Assembly (NCBI GenBank): GCA_016880395.1
Contig: JAEHDN010000126.1
Location: 1 to 6,546 of the forward strand
DNA: 6,546 bases
Source of the DNA: Candidatus Eiseniibacteriota bacterium
GTDB taxonomy: Bacteria > Eisenbacteria > RBG-16-71-46 > SZUA-252
Direction: 5' to 3'
Shown here: positions 1 through 6,546 of the stretch, one piece after another
How positions within the stretch are numbered: position 1 is the first letter of the stretch
Layout of the letters: each line of letters opens with the position of its first letter
Notes under the pieces: model-generated
Database searches by the model: none
What the model was told of the DNA's origin: nothing
The model's input: the letters and a program-made list of their open reading frames with translations, nothing else
Translations under genes and position numbers: made by a program

Positions 1-628
1 GATCCTCCAGCTCAAGGAGGCGATCAACACGATGGTCGACCAGCTTCGGTCGTTCGCTTCCGAGGTGACGCGCGTGGCGCGCGAGGTCGGGACCGACGGG
101 AAGCTGGGCGGCCAAGCGGTCGTGCCCGGCGTGGCGGGCACATGGAAGGATCTCACCGATACGGTGAACGTCATGGCGGCCAATCTCACCGAGCAGGTGC
201 GCGGGATCGTGAAGGTCGTGACGGCAGTCGCGAACGGCGACCTGAAGCAGAACCTCACGGTGAAGGCGAAGGGCGAGGTCGCCGCGCTCGCGGAGACCAT
301 CAACGACATGACCGGCACCCTCGCCACGTTCGCCGATCAGGTCACCACGGTGGCCCGCGAGGTGGGCGTGGAAGGGCGTCTGGGCGGCCAGGCCAACGTG
401 CCCGGCGCGGCCGGCACCTGGAAGGCGCTCACCGGGAACGTGAACCTGCTCGCCGCGAATCTCACCACGCAGGTGCGCGCGATCGCCGAGGTGGCGACCG
501 CCGTGACCCAGGGCGACCTCACGCGGTCGATCCAGGTCGAGGCGCGCGGCGAGGTGGCCGAGCTCAAGGACAATATCAATACGATGATCCGCAATCTCAA
601 GCTGACCACAGATCAGAACCGCGAGCAG
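1..628 (+). repeat. Tandem HAMP-domain repeat array inside the first kinase gene
   Basis: The coding sequence holds repeated HAMP units with a 276-base (92-residue) period. The marker TWK-LT occurs at bases 140 and 416, exactly 92 codons apart. Each unit has a helix with AANLT-QVR, the core GDL-x-x-x-x-x-V and a second helix GEVA-L-x-x-IN-M; the first two units visible are followed by AREVG, a LGGQA turn, VPG and GTW. The first unit is cut by the left edge (bases 1-139), the second is complete (140-415) and the third is shortened (416-628). The third lacks the AREVG to GTW stretch and runs into EQDWLKTN, where the GAF region begins. In poly-HAMP proteins such arrays relay conformational signals between input and kinase. 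More units probably lie upstream. The DNA copies are diverged, with only short identical stretches such as the GTGCCCGGCG shared near 122 and 400. Confidence 0.88.
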
Positions 629-3349
629 GACTGGCTCAAGACCAACCTCGCGCGGTTCACCGGAATGCTCCAGGGGCAGCGCGATCTCGCCACCGTGGGC
701 CGGATGCTCCTCACCGAGTTGGTGCCGCTCGTCAGCGCGCACCAGGGCGTCCTCTACCAGATGGACCTGGGGGGCGTGCCGCGGCTCAAGATGCTCGCGA
801 GCTACGGCAACTCGAAGGAGAACGGGTATCCGGACGAGCTCGACCTCGGCGAGGGCTTCGTGGGTCAGTGCGCGCTCGACAAGCGGCGCATCCTGGTCAC
901 GAACGTCCCGCCCGACACGCCTCCGATCGGAACCGCTCTCTTCCTGGCGCTGCCGCGGAGCCTGGTCATCCTGCCGGTCATCTTCGAAGGGGAGATCCGG
1001 GCCGTGCTCGGCCTGGCGTCGCTGTCCGATTTCCTTCCCGCCCAGCTCGCCTTCCTCGACCAGCTCACCGCGAGCGTCGGGATCGTGTTCAACAGCATCG
1101 AGGCGACGATGCAGACCGAGGCGCTCCTCCAGCAGTCGCAGCAGCTCGCGAGCGAGCTCCAGTTCCGGCAGAAGGAGCTGCAGCAGACGAACGAGCAGCT
1201 CGCGCTCAAGGCGCAGCAGCTCGCCGAGCGGAACGTCGAGGTCGAGCGGAAGAACCAGGAGATCGAACAGGCGCGGCGCGCCCTCGAGGACAAGGCGAGC
1301 GAGCTCGCGCTCACGTCCAAGTACAAGTCCGAGTTCCTCGCCAACATGTCGCACGAGCTCCGGACGCCGCTGAACAGCATCCTCATCCTGGGCCAGCAGC
1401 TCGGGGACAACCCGGACGGCAACCTCTCGGCGAAGCAAGTCGAGTTCGCCCGGAGCATTCACGGGGCCGGAACCGATCTCCTCAACCTGATCAGCGACAT
1501 CCTCGATCTCTCGAAGATCGAGTCGGGCACCGTGACGGTGGAGGCCGAGGAGGTCTACTTCACGACCCTCCTCGACACGATCCGCCGCACGTTCCGCCAC
1601 GAGGCGGAGGGCCGCCGCCTCTCCTTCGAGGTCCAGGTGGACTCGCAGCTCGGGAGCGGCATGGCCACCGATCCGAAACGCCTCCAGCAGGTGCTCAAGA
1701 ACCTGCTCTCCAACGCGTTCAAGTTCACCGAGCACGGCGGGGTGCGGCTGAGCGTGGCGGTGGCGTCTAGCGGCTGGAGTCCCGGAAATCCGATCCTGGA
1801 CGAGGCCGGCACGGTCGTATCGTTCGAGGTTTCCGACACGGGAGTCGGGATTCCGGCCGAGAAGCAGAAGATCATCTTCGAAGCCTTCCAGCAGGCCGAC
1901 GCGAGCACGAGCCGCAAGTACGGCGGAACCGGCCTGGGGCTCGCAATCAGCCGCGAGCTGGCCCACCTCCTGGGCGGCGAGATCCAGCTCCGGAGCACGC
2001 CGGGACGGGGATCCACGTTCACTCTCTACCTGCCGCGCAACTACGCGGGGCCGTGGGTCTCGGCGGAGGGCGGGGATCCTCGCGCGGCGCGGCAGCCGAG
2101 TCGCTTCCCCTCGGTCCGCCCCCCCGAGCGCACCTTCGAGAAGGTGCCGGACGACCGCGACCAGCTCACGCCCGGAGATGCGACGCTGCTCGTGGTCGAG
2201 GACGACACGCACTACGCGCGCGTGCTCGTGGATCTGGCGCACGACGAGGGCTTCAAGGTCCTCGTCGCGCATCGCGGCGCGGACGCGCTCGATCTGGCGC
2301 GTCAGTACATGCCGACGGCGGTCTCGCTCGACGTGTTCCTGCCCGACATGCTCGGCTGGACCGTGCTGAGCCACCTCAAGCAGGATCCGGCCACCCGGCA
2401 CATCCCGGTCCAGATCGTCACGCTGGACGAGGACCGCAACCACGGGCTCTCGCGCGGCGCATTCTCGTTCCTGACCAAGCCCACGACCCCGCACGGCCTC
2501 GTGACCGCGCTCTCTCGCATCCGCCAGTACGCCGCGCCGCGGAAGAAGCGGCTCCTCATCGTGGAGGACGACGCGCTCGAGCAGCGGAGCATCTCGGAGC
2601 TACTGGGCCACGACGACGTCGAGATCGCGACCGCCGGCACGGGATCCCAAGCCCTCGAGGCGCTCCGGTCGGAAGCCTACGATTGCGCGGTGGTCGACCT
2701 GAGGCTCCCGGACATGTCGGGGCTCGAGATGCTCGAGAACCTGCGCGAGGACGGCGTCCTGGCGGACCTTCCAGTGGTGATCTTCACCGGCAAGGAGCTG
2801 AGCGCGGAGGAGGACGCACAGCTCCACACGCTCGCGCGGAGCGTCGTCGTGAAGGGGGTCGAGTCCCCCGAGCGGCTCCTCGACGAGACCTCGCTCTTCC
2901 TGCACCGCGTGATCTCGGATCTGCCCGCCGAGAAGCAGCGGATGCTCGACCGGCTCTACCGCTCGGACGACGACCTGGTCGGCCGCTCGGTGCTGGTCGT
3001 GGACGACGACGTGCGGAACATCTTCGCGCTGAGCAGCGCGCTCGAGCGTCGCGGCATGACGGTGCTGAACGCGAGCACGGGGCGCGAGGCTCTCGCCACC
3101 CTGGAATCGACTCCGGAGGTCGCGATCGTGCTGATGGACGTCATGATGCCGGAGATGGACGGCTACGAGACGATGCAGGCGGTTCGCAAGAATCCCGCCT
3201 TCCGCCGCCTCCCCATCGTGGCGCTCACCGCCCGCGCGATGAAGGGAGACCGCGAGAAGTGCCTTGAAGCCGGCGCGTCCGACTACCTCGCCAAGCCCGT
3301 GAACACCGAGCAGCTCCTGTCGGTGCTTCGCGCCTGGCTCCACCGATGA
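1..3349 (+). CDS. Poly-HAMP hybrid sensor histidine kinase with GAF and three receiver domains (5'-partial)
   Basis: Sensor kinase that should autophosphorylate on His and pass phosphate to receiver Asp residues. The frame is open to the left edge (first full codon at base 2). The Met at base 32 lies inside a HAMP helix, so it is not the start. Residues counted from base 2: HAMP repeats 1-210; GAF about 225-366; glutamine/glutamate-rich coiled coil about 368-445; HisKA with MSHELRTPLN and phospho-acceptor His451; HATPase with N-box SNAFKF (Asn571), G1 DTGVGIP (Asp612) and G2 GGTGLGL (from 641); a Pro/Arg-rich linker about 681-725; REC1 726-843 (Asp777, Lys826), REC2 850-970 (Asp899, Lys951) and REC3 994-1112 (Asp1046, Lys1098). 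No membrane segment is visible, but the N-terminus is missing. Repeated HAMPs before a hybrid kinase recall fungal Nik1/Os-1 (group III) kinases and their bacterial relatives. The input signal is unknown. The stop lies 16 bases before the next kinase, which implies an operon. The family call is secure; the physiological role is not known. Confidence 0.95.
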   Translation, partial: ILQLKEAINTMVDQLRSFASEVTRVAREVGTDGKLGGQAVVPGVAGTWKDLTDTVNVMAANLTEQVRGIVKVVTAVANGDLKQNLTVKAKGEVAALAETINDMTGTLATFADQVTTVAREVGVEGRLGGQANVPGAAGTWKALTGNVNLLAANLTTQVRAIAEVATAVTQGDLTRSIQVEARGEVAELKDNINTMIRNLKLTTDQNREQDWLKTNLARFTGMLQGQRDLATVGRMLLTELVPLVSAHQGVLYQMDLGGVPRLKMLASYGNSKENGYPDELDLGEGFVGQCALDKRRILVTNVPPDTPPIGTALFLALPRSLVILPVIFEGEIRAVLGLASLSDFLPAQLAFLDQLTASVGIVFNSIEATMQTEALLQQSQQLASELQFRQKELQQTNEQLALKAQQLAERNVEVERKNQEIEQARRALEDKASELALTSKYKSEFLANMSHELRTPLNSILILGQQLGDNPDGNLSAKQVEFARSIHGAGTDLLNLISDILDLSKIESGTVTVEAEEVYFTTLLDTIRRTFRHEAEGRRLSFEVQVDSQLGSGMATDPKRLQQVLKNLLSNAFKFTEHGGVRLSVAVASSGWSPGNPILDEAGTVVSFEVSDTGVGIPAEKQKIIFEAFQQADASTSRKYGGTGLGLAISRELAHLLGGEIQLRSTPGRGSTFTLYLPRNYAGPWVSAEGGDPRAARQPSRFPSVRPPERTFEKVPDDRDQLTPGDATLLVVEDDTHYARVLVDLAHDEGFKVLVAHRGADALDLARQYMPTAVSLDVFLPDMLGWTVLSHLKQDPATRHIPVQIVTLDEDRNHGLSRGAFSFLTKPTTPHGLVTALSRIRQYAAPRKKRLLIVEDDALEQRSISELLGHDDVEIATAGTGSQALEALRSEAYDCAVVDLRLPDMSGLEMLENLREDGVLADLPVVIFTGKELSAEEDAQLHTLARSVVVKGVESPERLLDETSLFLHRVISDLPAEKQRMLDRLYRSDDDLVGRSVLVVDDDVRNIFALSSALERRGMTVLNASTGREALATLESTPEVAIVLMDVMMPEMDGYETMQAVRKNPAFRRLPIVALTARAMKGDREKCLEAGASDYLAKPVNTEQLLSVLRAWLHR

Positions 3350-3353
3350 CCCC

Positions 3354-3358
3354 GGGGA
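3354..3358 (+). promoter_or_regulatory. Probable ribosome binding site for the second kinase
   Basis: GGGGA lies 7 bases before the GTG codon at 3366, in the 16-base gap after the stop of the first kinase. It is a partial Shine-Dalgarno match at a suitable spacing and supports GTG 3366 as the start. The short gap also allows translational coupling. The match is modest, and GC-rich DNA yields such strings often. Confidence 0.45.
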
Positions 3359-3365
3359 TCCGCTC

Positions 3366-4985
3366 GTGACGAAGGAGCCGGTCAATATCCTGCTGGTCGA
3401 CGATCAGCCGGCGAAGCTGCTGAGCTACGAGGCGATTCTCGGGCCGCTCGGGGAGAACCTGATCAAGGCCAGCTCCGGGACCGAGGCGCTCGAGACCCTG
3501 CTGCGCACGGACATCGCGGTCGTCCTCATCGACGTGTGCATGCCCGATCTCGACGGCTTCGAGCTGGCCTCCATGATCCACCAGCATCCGCGTCACCAGC
3601 GCGCGGCGATCATCTTCGTGTCGGCCGTCCACATGACCGACATCGACCGCGTGCGCGGGTACGAGGTGGGGGGCGTGGACTACGTCGCCGTCCCGATCGT
3701 CCCCGAGATCCTCCGGGCGCGCGTGAGCGTGTTCGCCGACCTGTATCGCAAGACCCAGCAGCTCGAGCGGCTCAACGCCGAGCTGGAGCGCCGCGTCGCG
3801 GAGCGCACGGCGGAGCTCGAGGCGTCGACCGAGCTCCTTCGCGAGTCCGAGGACGCGCTGCGCGAGACCGACCGGCGGAAGGACGAGTTCCTCGCCATGC
3901 TCGCCCACGAGCTCCGCAACCCGCTCGCGCCGATCCGGAACGCGGTCGAATACCTGCGCATGCGAGCCCAGGAGGATCCTTCGGTGCGCTGGAGCCACGA
4001 CGCCATCGACCGCCAGGTGGTCCATCTGACGCGACTCGTCGACGATCTCCTCGACGTGAGCCGGATCACGCGCGGCCGCCTGGAGATCCGGCGCACGCGA
4101 GCCGACCTCGTGGAGATCCTGCGCGGCGCGGTCGACACGGCGCAGGCCCTGGTTCAGGAGCGGGGACAGCGGCTCCACGTGACGCTGCCCGCCGAGCCCG
4201 TGTGGATCGAGGCGGATCTCGTGCGGATGACCCAGGTCTTCCTCAACCTCTTCGACAACGCGTCCAAGTTCACTTCGGAAGGTGGCACGATCTGGCTCTC
4301 CATCGAGCGCGAGGAGGGCCGGGCGCTCGTGCGGCTCCGGGATACCGGCACGGGCATCACTCAGGACGAGCTGCCCCAGCTCTTCCAGATGTTCTACCAG
4401 ATACGGCGCTCGACGACGGAGGCGCAGGGAGGGCTCGGGATCGGACTGGCGCTGGTCCGCCAGCTGGTGGAGCTGCACGGCGGCACCGTCGAGGCAGTCA
4501 GCGAGGGGCGCGACCTCGGCGCCGAGTTCATCGTGCAGCTGCCCGTCCTGGTCGAATCGCCGGCGGAGGGATCGACGAACGGCGCGAAGGAAGAAGGCCC
4601 CGCGATCGCGGCGCGGCGCGTGCTCGTCGTGGATGACAACGTCGACTCGGCCGAGAGCTTGGCCATGCTGCTCCGGCTCGGCGGCCACGAGATCGAGACC
4701 GCGTACGACGGCGTTCAGGCCGTGGAGTCGGCCGAGCGCTTCCGTCCCGACCTCGTTCTGCTCGATATCGGGCTGCCGCGGATGGACGGCTACGACGCGG
4801 CCGTGCGGATCCGCGAGCAGGCGAGCGGCCGCGACGTCGTGCTCGTCGCGGTGACGGGGTGGGGCCAGGAGGAGGATCGCCGCCGCTCGCGCGAGGCCGG
4901 CTTCGACGCCCACCTGACGAAGCCGGTGGACCTGGCCGCGCTCAGCCGGCTCTTGGCGGCTCTACCCCGGCTCGCGGCCCGCTAG
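3366..4985 (+). CDS. Soluble hybrid histidine kinase, receiver-HisKA-HATPase-receiver
   Basis: A 539-residue cytoplasmic kinase with a receiver at each end. The start is GTG at 3366: the receiver strand VNILLVDD begins at residue 7, a GGGGA lies upstream, and the only nearby ATG (3346) is out of frame. Domains: REC1 about 6-125 with LLVDD, Asp56 and Ser in FVSA; coiled coil about 127-170; HisKA with LAHELRNPL and His181; HATPase with Asn298 in FDNASKF, G1 DTGTGI (Asp326) and G2 GGLGIGL; acidic, Gly/Ser-containing linker about 395-415; REC2 418-535 with VVDDN, Asp467 and LTKP. In REC1 the usual Lys-Pro is replaced: DYVAVP puts Val109 where the conserved Lys is expected. No signal peptide, membrane segment, PAS or GAF is present, so its input is probably phosphorylation or binding at REC1. 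The first kinase, 16 bases upstream, is the obvious candidate partner (inference). There is no DNA-binding output. The family call is secure; the pathway is unknown. Confidence 0.95.
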   Translation: MTKEPVNILLVDDQPAKLLSYEAILGPLGENLIKASSGTEALETLLRTDIAVVLIDVCMPDLDGFELASMIHQHPRHQRAAIIFVSAVHMTDIDRVRGYEVGGVDYVAVPIVPEILRARVSVFADLYRKTQQLERLNAELERRVAERTAELEASTELLRESEDALRETDRRKDEFLAMLAHELRNPLAPIRNAVEYLRMRAQEDPSVRWSHDAIDRQVVHLTRLVDDLLDVSRITRGRLEIRRTRADLVEILRGAVDTAQALVQERGQRLHVTLPAEPVWIEADLVRMTQVFLNLFDNASKFTSEGGTIWLSIEREEGRALVRLRDTGTGITQDELPQLFQMFYQIRRSTTEAQGGLGIGLALVRQLVELHGGTVEAVSEGRDLGAEFIVQLPVLVESPAEGSTNGAKEEGPAIAARRVLVVDDNVDSAESLAMLLRLGGHEIETAYDGVQAVESAERFRPDLVLLDIGLPRMDGYDAAVRIREQASGRDVVLVAVTGWGQEEDRRRSREAGFDAHLTKPVDLAALSRLLAALPRLAAR

Positions 4986-5032
4986 ACACGGCGCACCTGT
5001 CTTCCGGGACGCGCCCGAATCGCACCCGCTCG

Positions 5033-6546
5033 CTAGCGCGCCTGGGCGATCTGGCTCAGGTAACGCGCCACGGAGGCGCCCTCCCGGGCCCGCAGCTTCA
5101 CACAGTCGTTCCCCGTCTCGAGCATCTTCGCCAGCTCCACGTCCATGCCCGGAGCCGTGTGCTCCGGAGTGGAGTAGAACAGCTTCGCCTGCTCGAGAGG
5201 CGGCTTCTCGCAGGTCAGGGACATGTACACGACGAACGGGTCGTAGACCGGCGGTATCTTGTCCATGATGGCCTTGTGGTTCTGCTTGACCCAGGACGAC
5301 ACGAGGGGCCGGTTCGCGAGATCCTGGGCGACCGCCTGCGGGATGCGGAAGACCTCGTGGGGACGGACGGTCGGCCCGAGGGTGTAGGCGAGAGCCCGAT
5401 CCCGCAGCGCCGGGTCGCGGAAGCTCCCCATGGCCGAGAGAAGGGGATCGCGATCCGTCGGCGCCGTCGCTTCCTCGAAGCGCTTCCGGTACTCCTCGAA
5501 GAGATCGGCGTTCCCGCGGATGGCGGAGAGCCGGAGCGCGGGAACCACCAGGGACGGGTCGATCGAGCCCCGATCGGCACGGAAGGACTTGGCGAGCTGC
5601 TCGGCGCGGGCCAGCGCGGCCTCATCGCGCCCTTCGTCCGCGAGCCACTCGAGGAGCACCGGTCGGAGCAGCGACACGGCCGTCTCCTCCCCTTCCTTGC
5701 GTTCGAGTCCGAAGCGCTGCGCCGCCGGCCGCAGCACCTGACGGACGTAGGCGGCGAAGGCCGGCTCGAGATCGACCGTGACGAACGCCCCCTTCACCTG
5801 ACCGAGCGAGGCGATCACAGCGGTCACCACCTCTGGCCTGGAGTCGCTCGCGAAGCCCTGGAGGGCGCGGAGGTACTCGTCCCCCTTCACCTCCCCCGCC
5901 AAGACCAGCGCGGAGAGATTGTGGATGAAGCGGATCCGGTCAGTCGGCGGGAGGATCTCCTCGCCGTGCGACGAGAGCGTGGCGAGCACGGGCGCCTCGA
6001 CGCTGTAGCGGTAATAACCGCCACCCGCGTTGGGATCGATCCATGCAGCCTTCTTCGTGAGGCCCGGTAGCTGGATGGTCGCCGTCGGCTCCTGGAAGAG
6101 GAAGGAGTGGGTCTTCGTCGTCGTGCCGTCCGAGTAGCGGACGGTCATCGGGATCCCCCACCGCTCCTCCGTGGGCGAAGTCACGCCATACCCGAGGAAG
6201 CGCCGCTGCGTCAGCTTGACCCCGCCGTCGCCGAGGAGCTCGGCCCGGACCAGGGGGATGCCCGGCTGGTCGAGGAAGGTGGCCATGGGCGTCCGGACGT
6301 CCCGTCCGGACGCTTCCGAGAGCGCGGCCCAGAGATCGTCGGCCGTGGCATTCCGCCACTCGTACTTCTTGAGGTACGCTCGAATGGCCGTGCGGAACAC
6401 GTCCGGCCCCATCCAGCGCTCGAACATGTCGAGCACCGCGCTCCCCTTCTTGTACGTGACCTGGATCCCCTCGAACAAGTTGTCCATGTTCGTCACCGGC
6501 TGGCGAATGGCGTGGGTCGACAGGCGCGCGTCCTCGGCCATGACCC
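5033..6546 (-). CDS. M1-family metallo-aminopeptidase, C-terminal part (5'-partial)
   Basis: Zinc aminopeptidase that removes N-terminal residues from peptides. The frame is open through the right edge and stops with TAG at 5035-5033, leaving about 504 residues. The Met at 6541-6539 is internal: the codon before it is an in-frame Val, and the MAED-ARLSTH-IRQPV stretch matches the part of M1 enzymes that follows the zinc site. The stretch TYKKGSAVLDMF carries the Tyr (codon 6454-6452) that stabilises the transition state in this family, Tyr381 in E. coli PepN. The rest of the catalytic domain follows, then a beta domain ending near DPNAGGGYYRYS and an all-helical ERAP1-like C-terminal domain. 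By PepN spacing, the HEXXH motif and second zinc Glu should lie about 90-170 bases beyond the edge, so the active site cannot be checked here. Any signal peptide is also out of view. The gene converges on the kinase genes and no functional link is evident. M1 family assignment is strong; the substrate is unknown. Confidence 0.93.
   Translation of the reverse strand, partial: VMAEDARLSTHAIRQPVTNMDNLFEGIQVTYKKGSAVLDMFERWMGPDVFRTAIRAYLKKYEWRNATADDLWAALSEASGRDVRTPMATFLDQPGIPLVRAELLGDGGVKLTQRRFLGYGVTSPTEERWGIPMTVRYSDGTTTKTHSFLFQEPTATIQLPGLTKKAAWIDPNAGGGYYRYSVEAPVLATLSSHGEEILPPTDRIRFIHNLSALVLAGEVKGDEYLRALQGFASDSRPEVVTAVIASLGQVKGAFVTVDLEPAFAAYVRQVLRPAAQRFGLERKEGEETAVSLLRPVLLEWLADEGRDEAALARAEQLAKSFRADRGSIDPSLVVPALRLSAIRGNADLFEEYRKRFEEATAPTDRDPLLSAMGSFRDPALRDRALAYTLGPTVRPHEVFRIPQAVAQDLANRPLVSSWVKQNHKAIMDKIPPVYDPFVVYMSLTCEKPPLEQAKLFYSTPEHTAPGMDVELAKMLETGNDCVKLRAREGASVARYLSQIAQAR

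Noticed and set aside
32..34. ATG at base 32 as the start of the first kinase.
   Set aside because: The frame is open and matches HAMP helix sequence (LKEAIN) upstream of it, so the true start is left of the window.
142..1770. A 542-codon plus-strand frame inside the first kinase.
   Set aside because: It is out of frame with the conserved HAMP, GAF and HisKA motifs, and its product is Arg/Gly/Ala/Pro-rich, so it is a shadow.
2600..3385. A 261-codon minus-strand frame opposite receivers 2 and 3 of the first kinase.
   Set aside because: The sense strand has two well-conserved receivers here. The antisense product has no recognisable motif.
3225..4913. A 562-codon open frame on the minus strand opposite the second kinase.
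   Set aside because: It mirrors a gene with unmistakable kinase and receiver motifs. Long antisense frames are common in GC-rich DNA because stop codons are rare there. Its translation is low-complexity (Arg, Leu, His, Asp, Val) with no domain.
5005..5017. Small hairpin CGGG-ACGCG-CCCG in the convergent gap, as a possible terminator.
   Set aside because: The stem is only 4 base pairs with a mismatch directly outside, and no T-run follows on either strand. This is expected by chance in GC-rich DNA.
5031..5038. Eight-base palindrome CGCTAGCG over the aminopeptidase stop codon.
   Set aside because: It is too short, has no loop and no second copy nearby. It is most likely chance.
4859..6070. 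A 403-codon plus-strand frame running through the aminopeptidase.
   Set aside because: It is antisense to clear M1 peptidase sequence. Its product is His/Arg/Gly-rich with no domain, as expected of a GC-rich shadow.
6539..6541. ATG on the minus strand at 6541 as the start of the aminopeptidase.
   Set aside because: The frame continues to the edge, and a start here would give an enzyme with no zinc-binding motif. The sequence matches the middle of M1 proteins.

Overview
The window is GC-rich (roughly two thirds or more G+C by eye, with codon third positions almost all G or C) and densely coding. It looks like chromosomal DNA from a high-GC bacterium. The large soluble hybrid histidine kinases and the M1 aminopeptidase with an ERAP1-like C-terminal domain suit Myxococcota, Acidobacteriota, Gemmatimonadota, Eisenbacteria-like or similar environmental lineages. 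Nothing in the sequence fixes the taxon, and there is no rRNA, tRNA, mobile element or CRISPR array.

Layout. (1) Bases 1-3349, plus strand: the C-terminal 1115 residues of a very large hybrid sensor kinase cut by the left edge. Its order is HAMP repeats, GAF, coiled coil, HisKA, HATPase, then three receivers. (2) Bases 3366-4985, plus strand, only 16 bases downstream: a complete 539-residue receiver-kinase-receiver protein with no membrane segment. (3) Bases 4986-5032: a 47-base convergent gap with no convincing terminator. (4) Bases 5033-6546, minus strand: the C-terminal ~504 residues of an M1-family metallo-aminopeptidase. Its N-terminus and zinc site lie beyond the right edge.

How the genes work together. 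The two kinases are almost certainly co-transcribed and form a signalling cassette with two phospho-accepting histidines and five receiver aspartates. No Hpt domain, DNA-binding domain or enzymatic output domain is visible, so the output of the relay must lie outside the window or act by protein-protein contact. The aminopeptidase is on the other strand, converges on the kinases and shows no evident functional link to them.

I see no clear case for a previously undescribed system. The points most worth a second look are the output-less two-kinase, five-receiver cassette, the poly-HAMP array resembling fungal Nik1/Os-1 (group III) kinases, and two receivers with departures from the canonical Lys-Pro motif.
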